Shown here: piece by piece, positions 14,498 through 21,423 of the stretch
Layout of the letters: every line of letters begins with the position of its first letter
Numbering within the stretch: the first letter of the stretch is position 1
Assembly (NCBI GenBank): GCA_001464165.1
Contig: LNEX01000227.1
Coordinates: 1-21,423, forward strand
DNA: 21,423 nt
From: a bacterium Ga0077546
GTDB lineage: Bacteria > Cyanobacteriota > Vampirovibrionia > Obscuribacterales > Obscuribacteraceae
Direction of reading: 5' to 3'
The notes under the pieces: generated by a model
Database searches by the model: none
Told to the model about the DNA's origin: nothing
What the model saw: only the letters and a program-made list of their open reading frames with translations
Made by a program: the position numbers and the translations under genes

Positions 14498-17212
14498 CTA
14501 CTTAATATAACTAAGGGCCACTTGCAATTCTTGCTCACGGCCGCTCACCTGGCCATCAAGACGCTCAGCCAAAACATGCTTCAATGCCTCACCAATTCTT
14601 GGGCCAGGCTTAATGCCAGTAGCAATTAAATCAGCGCCAGTGATATCAAGTTTGGTATCAGCTAACTCTTCCAAATAGAGCTTAATAGATCGGCGCAAAT
14701 CAGTGCCAATTTGCCCCGCAGCGGCAGCAATAGCGAGAGCTTCACGAGGCCGGCCATGCATCATTTCGTAGAGTTCGGAACGTTTCATTTCACTCATACT
14801 CAAAGGCATATAGCGGTGCAATTCAAGACCACTTTCAATCACTTCTTTTTGGTGATTAGTGAGCATCAAGCGCTCAAGCACGCCAGAGACACGCTCTGGT
14901 GGCAACTCCGAAAGCAGTGCGCCTAAGTAAACCACCCAAGGCTCATCGACGCTATAGCGACCAAGCAAGCGCTCGGCCCGTCTAATTGTTTTGCGCACAC
15001 CATCGCCATAATCAAGGCGTGAATCAAGATAACAGAGATTGCCGCTTTGCTCAGCCAATAAGTTAAGAGCGCGCAAGCGATGGGGAGACTCGAGAATCAT
15101 CTTCAATTCAGCTTTTATGCGCACTCCGCCGAGGTCGTCAAATATTCCCAGCTGACTAGCGCGCCTGGCCTGCTCTTTGGTTTTAGCATCAAGGTGAAAA
15201 CCAAGGCGACCAGCAAAGCGTGCAGCGCGGACCATGCGGGTTGGATCTTCAATGAAACTAAAGGGGTGAAGTATGCGCACTATTTTGTGCTCGAGATCGT
15301 GCAACCCATTAAAATGATCGGTCAAATTGCCAAAGCGATCAGGATTAACACAAACAGCCAGTGCATTAATGGTGAAGTCACGTCTAAGCAAATCTTGTTC
15401 TAACTTCGAAGCTTCAACCTCCGGCAGTGCCGCGGGAAATTCATAGAACTCAGTGCGAGCTGTGGATAAATCAACTTCTCTTTCTGCTTGTTGTGCACCG
15501 CCGCGCTCGGCTTGTTGTTCTCCGCAGACAGCTGCTCCTGCACCATCGTTCTCCAAACGACAAATTAGCGTAGCTGTTTGAAAACGATCATGAGTAGCGG
15601 CCAAGGTCAGCTTATTCGGATAAAGCTCAAGCAGCCTGTCCGCGAGCTTTTGAGCCGATCCTTCAATAACATAGTCAAGATCAAAGTTAGGAACATTGAG
15701 CAAGAGGTCACGCACAAATCCACCGACAGCATACGCCGACATGCCCAGTTCTTGAGCTGTCTCACCAATGGTCCTACAGAGCCAAGCTGTATCGCTGTCC
15801 ACTTCGGCTAACTTCCCACTCAAATTTGCGGCAGCAGCCGAAGAGCCCTGCTGGGCTGTAGTATCTTCTTGCCGAGCATACTGGCTACCAAACAATCTAT
15901 TGAGAACATCGCGACGCGAGACAAGGCCAATCAATTTCTTATTTTGATCCAGCACTGGCAAGCGGCCAATATCTTCAGCCACCATCAGTTCCTGAATTTT
16001 GCTCAGTGGAGTATCTTCAGAAACACAAATCACTGGTTTGCTCATGAATCCAGAAACTTTTGCATGACCAAGTTTATGGTGACTCGACTGGTCTATATCA
16101 CGGCGCGAAACCACGCCCACCAATTCCTCGCCTTCAGTCACTAAAAGACCATCTAGGCCATAACGCAGCATCATACGTCCTGCTTCATCCATTGAAACAC
16201 TCGATTTAATTGTACGCACCGGGCTGACCATCAAATCACGCGCTAGAGGCTGTGGTGGTGTCTGTTCTTGCAAAATTGTCTTGATACGCTCAGCAATTTC
16301 TCGAACGTTTCCGCCTTTGACCACGGCCGATCCAGCCCCGGGGTGTCCGTCTCCGCCAAAAGCTTGCACCACAGGTTTAACGCTCATGATACGGGGATCG
16401 GCGCGACCAACAATGTGCACTCGATCTTTCATATGCACCACGGTAAAGGCACCATCAACAGCTTCAAGATCAAGTAGTTGCCGAGTTAGTGAGGCAAGTT
16501 CTTCAATATATTTTGGTACATGGGCCGTCGCTACTACGAATTTGTGACCCTGAACATCTACAAGCTGAGCTGCTCTCAGCAATTCTTCAAGCAATGCCAC
16601 TTGCTCTTGTTCTATCTTGGGACGAATGTATTCACGCACCACAGACAAATCAGCACCATGCTGAATAAGAAAAGCGATGCACTCGGCATCACGAGGTGTT
16701 GTACCAGCATAGGTTAAGCAGCCTGTATCTTCAAATATACCGATAGCTAAAACAGTGGCATCAAACGGCGACAAGGCAATTTTTTTCTTGCGAATTTGCT
16801 CCACCAAAATAGTAGTAGCTGCACCCACAACCTCAACTTGCGAATCTTCGCTAGCTAGCGAAATTAGACTTTTACTGTCTCTCTCATGATGATCAAAAAT
16901 TGTCAGCGGCCGACAGAGGTGAATGACGCCTGGCTCACTATCAATTGTCTCTTCCATCAGCTTGCGCACGCCACTATCGAGGCGTTCAAAATGCTGACAG
17001 TCCACAAGAAAGAAGCGCGTTACCTTTGAGAGATCTACATATTTAACTTCGACAATGGGCAAATAGCCTCGATTTAAGGTAATGAAGCTGCGCAAATTAC
17101 CAGTCAACGGATAGCCCAACACCATTTTGCAGCTCGGATAGAGCTTTGTCAGTGCAAATTGCGCTGACAGAGAATCAAAATCCATATTATTGTGAGCGAA
17201 GACTAGTTCCAT
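14498..17212 (-). CDS. DHH/DHHA1 - CBS pair - CCA tRNA nucleotidyltransferase fusion
   Basis: 904 residues. Order: DHH phosphoesterase domain (1-160; metal motifs HNNMDFDS at 7-14, a DCQ variant at 71-73, DHH at 107-109); DHHA1 domain with GGDGHPGAGSA (286-296); two CBS domains (about 325-380 and 385-440); class II nucleotidyltransferase head with GGFVRD (497-502), the metal pair in DLDYVI (Asp511, Asp513), RRDFTINA (610-617) and EDPTRMVRAARF (655-666); then helical neck and body. The tail half adds or repairs CCA, or polyadenylates RNA. The front half resembles oligoribonuclease/c-di-nucleotide phosphodiesterases. This fusion is known in cyanobacteria, Aquificae and some deltaproteobacteria. 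A Gly/Ala/Gln/Glu-rich insertion (about 556-580) interrupts the head domain. No strong ribosome site; five 15-bp repeats abut the start. Confidence 0.94.
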   Translation of the reverse strand: MELVFAHNNMDFDSLSAQFALTKLYPSCKMVLGYPLTGNLRSFITLNRGYLPIVEVKYVDLSKVTRFFLVDCQHFERLDSGVRKLMEETIDSEPGVIHLCRPLTIFDHHERDSKSLISLASEDSQVEVVGAATTILVEQIRKKKIALSPFDATVLAIGIFEDTGCLTYAGTTPRDAECIAFLIQHGADLSVVREYIRPKIEQEQVALLEELLRAAQLVDVQGHKFVVATAHVPKYIEELASLTRQLLDLEAVDGAFTVVHMKDRVHIVGRADPRIMSVKPVVQAFGGDGHPGAGSAVVKGGNVREIAERIKTILQEQTPPQPLARDLMVSPVRTIKSSVSMDEAGRMMLRYGLDGLLVTEGEELVGVVSRRDIDQSSHHKLGHAKVSGFMSKPVICVSEDTPLSKIQELMVAEDIGRLPVLDQNKKLIGLVSRRDVLNRLFGSQYARQEDTTAQQGSSAAAANLSGKLAEVDSDTAWLCRTIGETAQELGMSAYAVGGFVRDLLLNVPNFDLDYVIEGSAQKLADRLLELYPNKLTLAATHDRFQTATLICRLENDGAGAAVCGEQQAERGGAQQAEREVDLSTARTEFYEFPAALPEVEASKLEQDLLRRDFTINALAVCVNPDRFGNLTDHFNGLHDLEHKIVRILHPFSFIEDPTRMVRAARFAGRLGFHLDAKTKEQARRASQLGIFDDLGGVRIKAELKMILESPHRLRALNLLAEQSGNLCYLDSRLDYGDGVRKTIRRAERLLGRYSVDEPWVVYLGALLSELPPERVSGVLERLMLTNHQKEVIESGLELHRYMPLSMSEMKRSELYEMMHGRPREALAIAAAAGQIGTDLRRSIKLYLEELADTKLDITGADLIATGIKPGPRIGEALKHVLAERLDGQVSGREQELQVALSYIK

Positions 17213-17213
17213 T

Positions 17214-17288
17214 TTCTCGTTCGACTTCTTCTCGTTCGACTTCTTTTCGTTCGGCCTCTTTTCGTTCGGCCTCTTTTCGTTCGGCCTA
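17214..17288. repeat. Five tandem 15-bp repeats directly upstream of the DHH-CCA gene
   Basis: Units at 17214-17228, 17229-17243, 17244-17258, 17259-17273 and 17274-17288. The first two read TTCTCGTTCGACTTC, the last three TTTTCGTTCGGCCT plus C or A. They end one base before the start codon of the minus-strand gene. Read on the minus strand in that gene's frame they would encode a KRPNE/KSNE pentapeptide repeat, and the frame stays open upstream, but I find no start codon there. So they are probably 5'-UTR. Confidence 0.9.
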
Positions 17289-17367
17289 CCCGCCCTCTTG
17301 ATTAGTCTTTTCTTTAGTATTGGGCCTGTTTTTGGAGTTTACCAGTTATCTTTTCGGGGTATCTGAA

Positions 17368-17373
17368 TTGACA
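17368..17373 (+). promoter_or_regulatory. Possible -35 box of the NfeD/flotillin genes
   Basis: A perfect TTGACA. The matching -10 about 16-17 bases on (TAGTCT region) is poor, so this is a weak promoter call. Confidence 0.3.
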
Positions 17374-17387
17374 GTAATTGAATAGAG

Positions 17388-17423
17388 CTTAGTCTGTAAC
17401 TAAAACTTAGCTTGTAACTAAAG
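17388..17423. repeat. Tandem 18-bp direct repeat upstream of the NfeD gene
   Basis: CTTAGTCTGTAACTAAAA is followed at once by CTTAGCTTGTAACTAAAG, identical at 15 of 18 positions. Just downstream CAGTTTACTT occurs twice (17439 and 17457), again 18 bp apart, so the region may be an older, decayed 18-bp array or a set of activator sites. Confidence 0.65.
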
Positions 17424-17486
17424 TCTACTTAGTCAGTTCAGTTTACTTCGTGAATACAGTTTACTTTGACGCCGGTATTTTAAAAC

Positions 17487-18320
17487 ATGACAGGATTCGA
17501 CCTTCTAGGGCAAACCTACTTGATGTGCACAGTGTTTGGCTGGGGCTTCATTGTCTTCACCTTGTTAATGGGTCAATTCGGTCATGACAGTAGTGACGGT
17601 GGCGACGGCCATTCCATTCAATCAGATAGTTCAGGCGGAGAGAGCGGAATCAGCGGCCATGCCCAAGGAGTTCTCGATGCCGCCCATGGAATTCATCACC
17701 TCGACGGCGGAAGCGTGGACGGAATGCACGTTGCCCACGGTCACAGCGGGCTCACCGGAGGCCATCATACAGCCGACGGTCACAGCGGCCACGACGCCGA
17801 CGGAGATGGAGATGGAGACAATGGTGGGCGCGACTCCAATTTGGCATTGAACCAAGGGCAAGGACACAGCCAGAAGAACCTCTATTTCACTCTACTCAGT
17901 ATTTTCAGCCCAATGTCCATCTCAATTTTTATTGGCTTCTTTGGTGTGACCGGCATCGCAGTGCGCTCAGCTCTGCCATGGATGGGGCCATTTACGTTAA
18001 TTCCAGCAATCCTTGCCGGAGTGGTTGCCACGAACATCATGAAAGCCGTGCTAGCCTGGGCTACACGAAAGTTATCAGCCTCAAGCTTAATCAGTGCGCA
18101 ACAAGCAATTGGCCAAATTGCTGAAGTCAACACACCAATTAAGGAGGGCCGACTGGGCGAAGTTAGCTACGTAATCGGGCTCACTCGCTTCAATTCAGCC
18201 GCGCGGACGGCCAAAGAGGGCTGCGAAATTTCTCGCGGCTCTAAGGTGATAATTGTCGAAACAGATGGTTCTGTGGTACTTGTAGAACCGTTTTCTGACT
18301 CCCAGCTTGAGGGCCACTAA
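17487..18320 (+). CDS. NfeD-like membrane protein with His/Asp/Gly-rich loop
   Basis: 277 residues; no Shine-Dalgarno site is visible before ATG 17487. One helix (about 10-30) is followed by a loop of about 95 residues (33-128) very rich in H, D, G and S, with about 14 His and a GDADGDGDGD-like run. Two more helices follow (about 133-158 and 165-190). A C-terminal OB-like NfeD domain (about 200-270) has QQAIGQIAEVNTPIKEGRLGEV and the closing GSKVIIVETDGSVVLVEP strands. By family, NfeD proteins such as B. subtilis YuaF sit next to flotillins and work with them in membrane microdomains; the next gene is a flotillin. The loop could bind divalent metal (inference) and is not usual for NfeD. Confidence 0.88.
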   Translation: MTGFDLLGQTYLMCTVFGWGFIVFTLLMGQFGHDSSDGGDGHSIQSDSSGGESGISGHAQGVLDAAHGIHHLDGGSVDGMHVAHGHSGLTGGHHTADGHSGHDADGDGDGDNGGRDSNLALNQGQGHSQKNLYFTLLSIFSPMSISIFIGFFGVTGIAVRSALPWMGPFTLIPAILAGVVATNIMKAVLAWATRKLSASSLISAQQAIGQIAEVNTPIKEGRLGEVSYVIGLTRFNSAARTAKEGCEISRGSKVIIVETDGSVVLVEPFSDSQLEGH

Positions 18321-18639
18321 AGGCTTATTAAGTGTCAAAATAGTCAGCGAAAAGTTGGCAGAAAAAGATAGTCAAAAAGAGACAGCCAGCGAAACGGAAA
18401 GCAAGCGAAGACATGCCGTCCGATAAACAGATTAAATATCGGGAACAAAAGGTTGTCAAGATTATAAAGAAAAGAACTGGAATCCCGTGTTAGGCACCAC
18501 ATACGGTATAGGATTGAAAAGTTATTAGGAAGTCATTAGGACATCTGATAGACAACGGTTTTCACTAAAAATAGGGAATAAGTCCATCGAGGAAGCTCCG
18601 ACTAAGGGGCTTTTCGAAGGCTTTTGGAGGAACGCAAAG
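18321..18639 (+). other. 319-bp gap between the NfeD and flotillin genes
   Basis: A purine-rich, A-rich stretch. The only short frame I found (18413-18493, 26 codons, basic) has no ribosome site and is not called. Near its end it holds a hairpin at 18593-18612 in the flotillin leader. The gap is long for an operon, so the flotillin may have its own promoter, but I see no convincing -35/-10 pair. Confidence 0.5.
18593..18612 (+). promoter_or_regulatory. Hairpin in the flotillin leader, possible attenuator
   Basis: AAGCTCC (18593-18599) pairs with GGGGCTT (18606-18612) through seven pairs including one U-G, with loop GACTAA. The run of four T beginning at the stem end (18611-18614) is short for a full terminator. 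The ribosome site GGAGG of the flotillin lies about 14 bases downstream. Confidence 0.35.
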
Positions 18640-20235
18640 ATGGATCCAAATATTGTGCTTTGGGGCGGAGGAGCGATTGCTTTTGTCGTCATTCTAAGCA
18701 TCTTCTACTTCTTGGCCAACGTATATCAAAAATGCGGCCCCAACGAAGCAATGATTATTACCGGAGCTGTTCCTGGAGGCATCAAGGTGCTAAGAGGCGG
18801 CGGCGGAATAGTTATTCCGGTCATGCACCAGAGACACTTGCTCTCTCTAGAAGTGATGACCATAGAAGTGCACTCAAACGCCGCAATGATCACTAAAAAT
18901 GGTGTCCCGATCTACGTAGAAGGTGTAGCACAGGTCAAGGTGCGTGGCGACGAAGAAGCCATTGCCACAGCTGCTGAACGCTTCCTCAACAAATCCAATG
19001 ATGAGATTGCCACAGTTGCTCACGAAACACTCGTCGGCCACTTGCGCGCTATCTTAGGTACGATGACCGTAGAAGAACTGATTCAAAGTTTTGATTCATT
19101 CGCCTCTAGAGTGCAAGAAGTATCGGTTGCCGACCTGGCAAAAATGGGTCTAATAGTTGATTCATTCACTATCAAAGAAATTCGCGACTCTGTCGGCTAT
19201 CTAGAAGCACTAGGTAAAAAGCAAACAGCCGAAGCCAAGCGAAGTGCCGCAATCGGTGAAGCTGAAGCAACCAAAGAAACTCAAATCGCCCAAGCTAGCG
19301 CCTCACGTGATGCTCAAATTGCCCAAGCACAAGCGGCTGAGGAAGGTGCAAAAGCAAAACTAGCAGCTGACACCAGGGTGGCAGAATCGTCAAAGAATTT
19401 CCAAGTGAGCCAAGCTACCTATCAATCTGAAGTAGCTAGAACTAAGGCCTCATCGGACATGATGTACGAAATTGTCAAAGCGCAATCGCAACAAAAACTG
19501 ACTGAAGAAATGCAGAAAGTAAAAATCGTGGAAGCGCAGAAAGAAGTTGAGCTGCAACAAGTCGAAGTTATGAAGCGACAAGTAGCCCTAGAAGCTGAGA
19601 TCACGAAGCCCGCTGAAGCAGAGCAATCAAGAATTAGATTGATGACTCAAGCAGAAGGTTTGAAGAGAACAATGTTAGCCGAAGCCGATGCTCAATCGGT
19701 GAAGCTGGCAGCTCAAGGTCAAGCTGAAGCGACAAAACTGAGAGCAGTAGCCGAAGCTGACGCCGTACGCACAATGGGTATAGCAAACGCTGAAGCCAGC
19801 CGCGCCAAAGGTCTCGCCGAAGCCCAAGTAACAGCAGCGAAAGGTCAAGCCGAAGCCGACGCCATGTCGAAAAAAGCTGAAGCCTACAAACAGTATAATG
19901 ACGCTGCCGTTATGCAGATGATTATCGACAAGCTGCCTGATCTCGTACAAGCTGCCGCTTCTCCTCTGGCCAAGGTCGGATCAATCACCTTGCTTTCCAC
20001 CGGTGGTGATACCACTGGCGCCAGCAAGATAAGCGGAGACGTCTTGAATGTTGCCGCCCAAAGTCTGACAATGATCAAAGGGCTGACTGGTATCGACTTA
20101 GCCGATCAAATGCGCCGGCGTGGTCAACCAGAAGAAAGCAACCACCAGGCCAAACCGGCTCCGGCTGTTGCACCAGCAGCAAGACCGCCACAACAACAAC
20201 AACAACAACAACCACCAGCTAATCCAAACAACTAA
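18640..20235 (+). CDS. Flotillin-like SPFH-domain protein
   Basis: 531 residues; GGAGG lies nine bases before the ATG. An N-terminal membrane segment (about 6-28) anchors the SPFH/band-7 domain (about 30-190; YQKCGPNEAMIITGAVPGGIKVLRGGGGIVIPVMHQ is the flotillin signature). A long Ala/Glu/Gln-rich coiled coil (about 195-440) carries many AEA/EAxA repeats, for example IGEAEATKE and AAKGQAEADA. It ends in a flotillin C-terminal region and a Pro/Gln-rich tail with seven Gln. Flotillins oligomerise and organise membrane microdomains. Together with the preceding NfeD gene this matches the YuaF-YuaG pair of B. subtilis; the long Pro/Gln tail is unusual. Confidence 0.95.
   Translation: MDPNIVLWGGGAIAFVVILSIFYFLANVYQKCGPNEAMIITGAVPGGIKVLRGGGGIVIPVMHQRHLLSLEVMTIEVHSNAAMITKNGVPIYVEGVAQVKVRGDEEAIATAAERFLNKSNDEIATVAHETLVGHLRAILGTMTVEELIQSFDSFASRVQEVSVADLAKMGLIVDSFTIKEIRDSVGYLEALGKKQTAEAKRSAAIGEAEATKETQIAQASASRDAQIAQAQAAEEGAKAKLAADTRVAESSKNFQVSQATYQSEVARTKASSDMMYEIVKAQSQQKLTEEMQKVKIVEAQKEVELQQVEVMKRQVALEAEITKPAEAEQSRIRLMTQAEGLKRTMLAEADAQSVKLAAQGQAEATKLRAVAEADAVRTMGIANAEASRAKGLAEAQVTAAKGQAEADAMSKKAEAYKQYNDAAVMQMIIDKLPDLVQAAASPLAKVGSITLLSTGGDTTGASKISGDVLNVAAQSLTMIKGLTGIDLADQMRRRGQPEESNHQAKPAPAVAPAARPPQQQQQQQPPANPNN
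20191..20211 (+). repeat. (CAA)7 microsatellite coding for polyglutamine
   Basis: Seven CAA triplets in frame near the flotillin 3' end give seven glutamines flanked by prolines. The pure repeat could change length by slippage without shifting the frame. Confidence 0.95.
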
Positions 20236-20279
20236 GAAGTACTGCAATCAAGAGTAAGACCATAAGCAAACGCATCATA

Positions 20280-20810
20280 GTGATTGGAGCAAGCGGAGTC
20301 GGCAAAACCACCCTGGTGGAAGCGCTGACTCCGCTTCTGGCATTGCCAGTGATTCCCGAACTAGGGCGAAAACTTTGCCTGGAAATGGGTTATCAGTATC
20401 CTGGCGAAATTCCCGACCAAGAACTATTTAAGAATCAAGTCTTAAAGGCGCAGGTTGCCGAAGAGAATAATCTTGGCAGCTTTATTGCAGACCGTTCCAC
20501 CCTCGATGCCTGGGTTCTCTGGCAACGCTGGAACATCTGTCAAGCAATGACCTATGACAGCGAGCGTTATTACAACGAAGCTCGCCAACAAAGCACTCTA
20601 TACACAGATATCATCTACATTCCGCCCATGTTTCCGCCCAGCGACGACGGTTTTCGCTGGACTGACCCAGACTACCAAAAACAAATCGACCGATTGGTTA
20701 GAATGACTCTGTTCGATTGGCAATTGCTTGATCGCACTCTAACCCTGCAAAGTCTCGCTCATCAGGAGCGCTTGAAAGAAGCCCAAACATGGCTGGAAAA
20801 CCGTCTTTAA
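20280..20810 (+). CDS. AAA_28-type P-loop NTPase/kinase-like protein (start uncertain)
   Basis: 176 residues from GTG 20280. The Walker A motif GASGVGKTT begins three residues in, so this start removes most of the first beta strand. The frame is open upstream and reads SKRIIV before the GTG, just the strand expected. The only upstream candidates are rare codons: ATA 20262, with AAGAG about eight bases before it, or ATC 20247. Other motifs are IPELGRKLCLEMGYQYP and ADRSTLDAWVLW, a DR motif as in AAA_28 and nucleoside-kinase-like folds. The size fits this family of small ATPases/kinases. The substrate is unknown. It lies 26-44 bp after the flotillin and overlaps the next gene by 22 bp, so all three may be co-transcribed. 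Confidence 0.82.
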   Translation: MIGASGVGKTTLVEALTPLLALPVIPELGRKLCLEMGYQYPGEIPDQELFKNQVLKAQVAEENNLGSFIADRSTLDAWVLWQRWNICQAMTYDSERYYNEARQQSTLYTDIIYIPPMFPPSDDGFRWTDPDYQKQIDRLVRMTLFDWQLLDRTLTLQSLAHQERLKEAQTWLENRL

Positions 20811-21423
20811 CTCGATACTTATCGATTTCGTCAATAGCCGCTGGCTCAGTGATCTTTGCTGTGGCTAATTGGTGTAGCTTGACTAGTTCGGGCGTGACTA
20901 GCTCGGGCTTGGCCGGTTCAGCCCTAGCCAACAACCCAAATAAACTTAGCCTTCCTAATAGAGCCAGCTGCCCAGTCAAACCGCGCATTGCTTCTCTAGC
21001 TCCATCCAACACCGAGTTATTGTGCTCAGTGGGAGCCAAAGACCAGATTATTGGAGTTTCCTCCTTCTGCGACTATCCCAAAGATGTAGCCGGCATAACC
21101 AAAGTCGGTACTTTTATCTCGGCTAACTTAGAACGCCTCGCCCGGTTGAAGCCAGATCTAGTCATGCTGGTCTCTGGACAGGAAGAACTGGCCGGCAAAA
21201 TCAAGAATCATCATATAAAGACAGTGGTCATCGAGAACGAAAAATTGACCGATATCGGTAAAAATCTAAGACGAATCGGTGAACTTACAGGCCATTGCCA
21301 AGAAGGTGAGGAAGCGGCCCAAGAATTTGAGGCTAAACTTCAAGAGTTGGCTACAATCATTGACAAGGGCAAGCAGCGGCCTAAAGTTTTCTATTGTGTT
21401 TGGCCTCAACCACTGATGACCGC
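20789..21423 (+). CDS. BtuF-like periplasmic substrate-binding protein of an ABC transporter (3' end outside window)
   Basis: Open from the ATG at 20789 to the window end, 211 codons plus two bases. A signal peptide (core SISSIAAGSVIFAVANW) is followed by a Ser/Gly/Thr-rich linker with TSSG repeats. The mature domain begins PRIASLAPSNTELLCSVGAKDQIIGVS and continues CDYPKDVAGITKVGTFISANLERLARLKPDLVML. These are the typical Peripla_BP_2 / BtuF features for vitamin B12 or iron-siderophore binding proteins. Cys29 (ANWC) is a poor lipobox, so lipid anchoring is doubtful. It begins inside the P-loop gene in another frame. The ligand cannot be told from this part; permease and ATPase genes would be expected downstream. 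Confidence 0.87.
   Translation, partial: MAGKPSLTRYLSISSIAAGSVIFAVANWCSLTSSGVTSSGLAGSALANNPNKLSLPNRASCPVKPRIASLAPSNTELLCSVGAKDQIIGVSSFCDYPKDVAGITKVGTFISANLERLARLKPDLVMLVSGQEELAGKIKNHHIKTVVIENEKLTDIGKNLRRIGELTGHCQEGEEAAQEFEAKLQELATIIDKGKQRPKVFYCVWPQPLMT

Noticed and set aside
18413..18493. 26-codon basic small frame in the NfeD-flotillin gap
   Set aside because: No ribosome site, and the length is expected by chance in an A-rich stretch.
20698..21039. 113-codon minus-strand frame
   Set aside because: Opposite strand of the P-loop gene end and the BtuF-like signal peptide, which are clearly coding on the plus strand.

Overview
The window (about 47-48% GC by eye) is a gene-dense bacterial chromosome segment. 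It has Shine-Dalgarno sites of the AGGAGG type, ATG/GTG starts, one encoded tRNA, and no phage genes, insertion sequences or CRISPR arrays. The gene mix is large TPR proteins of the kinesin-light-chain type, an S41 protease, a DHH-CBS-CCA-adding fusion, an NfeD/flotillin pair and many exported alpha/beta or START-like proteins. This suggests a free-living bacterium on the cyanobacterial side of the tree, possibly a non-photosynthetic relative such as the Obscuribacterales/Vampirovibrionia. That assignment is a tentative inference.

Region 1-4418 is the most interesting part. A minus-strand run reads rhodanese-DUF2892 (3884 to 3276), CoA-disulfide-reductase-like flavoprotein with a C-terminal rhodanese domain (3146 to 1371), a tiny membrane protein (starting 1357) and an exported alpha/beta hydrolase that leaves the window at base 1. 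A divergent ArsR-family repressor (4080-4418) faces this run across a region rich in palindromes. The tiny protein reaches an in-frame UGA at 1210-1208. A perfect 7-bp hairpin with a GGUC loop begins 10 nt after it, and the loop is 17 nt from the UGA, which is the geometry of a bacterial SECIS element. The frame then stays open for 37 more codons. I therefore propose a previously unannotated selenoprotein of about 87 residues inside a sulfur/persulfide-handling operon.

Region 4468-10686 holds a four-helix membrane protein of unknown function, a nine-repeat TPR protein, an S41 C-terminal-processing peptidase without a visible signal peptide, a small exported TPR protein, tRNA-Ser(CGA), a DUF4253 protein and an exported SRPBCC/START-like protein.

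Region 11033-17212 holds a YegS/diacylglycerol-kinase-type lipid kinase, a 48-bp perfect palindrome serving as a two-way terminator, an epoxide-hydrolase-like enzyme, a multi-zinc-ribbon protein with a DUF1963-like tail, and the DHH-CBS-CBS-CCA nucleotidyltransferase fusion.

Region 17487-21423 holds an NfeD-like membrane protein with a His/Asp/Gly-rich loop and a flotillin (together a membrane-microdomain pair), an AAA_28-type P-loop protein with an unclear start, and the first 211 codons of a BtuF-like periplasmic binding protein that overlaps it. Short tandem repeats of 15-18 bp sit in several 5' regions (3924-3973, 17214-17288, 17388-17423).
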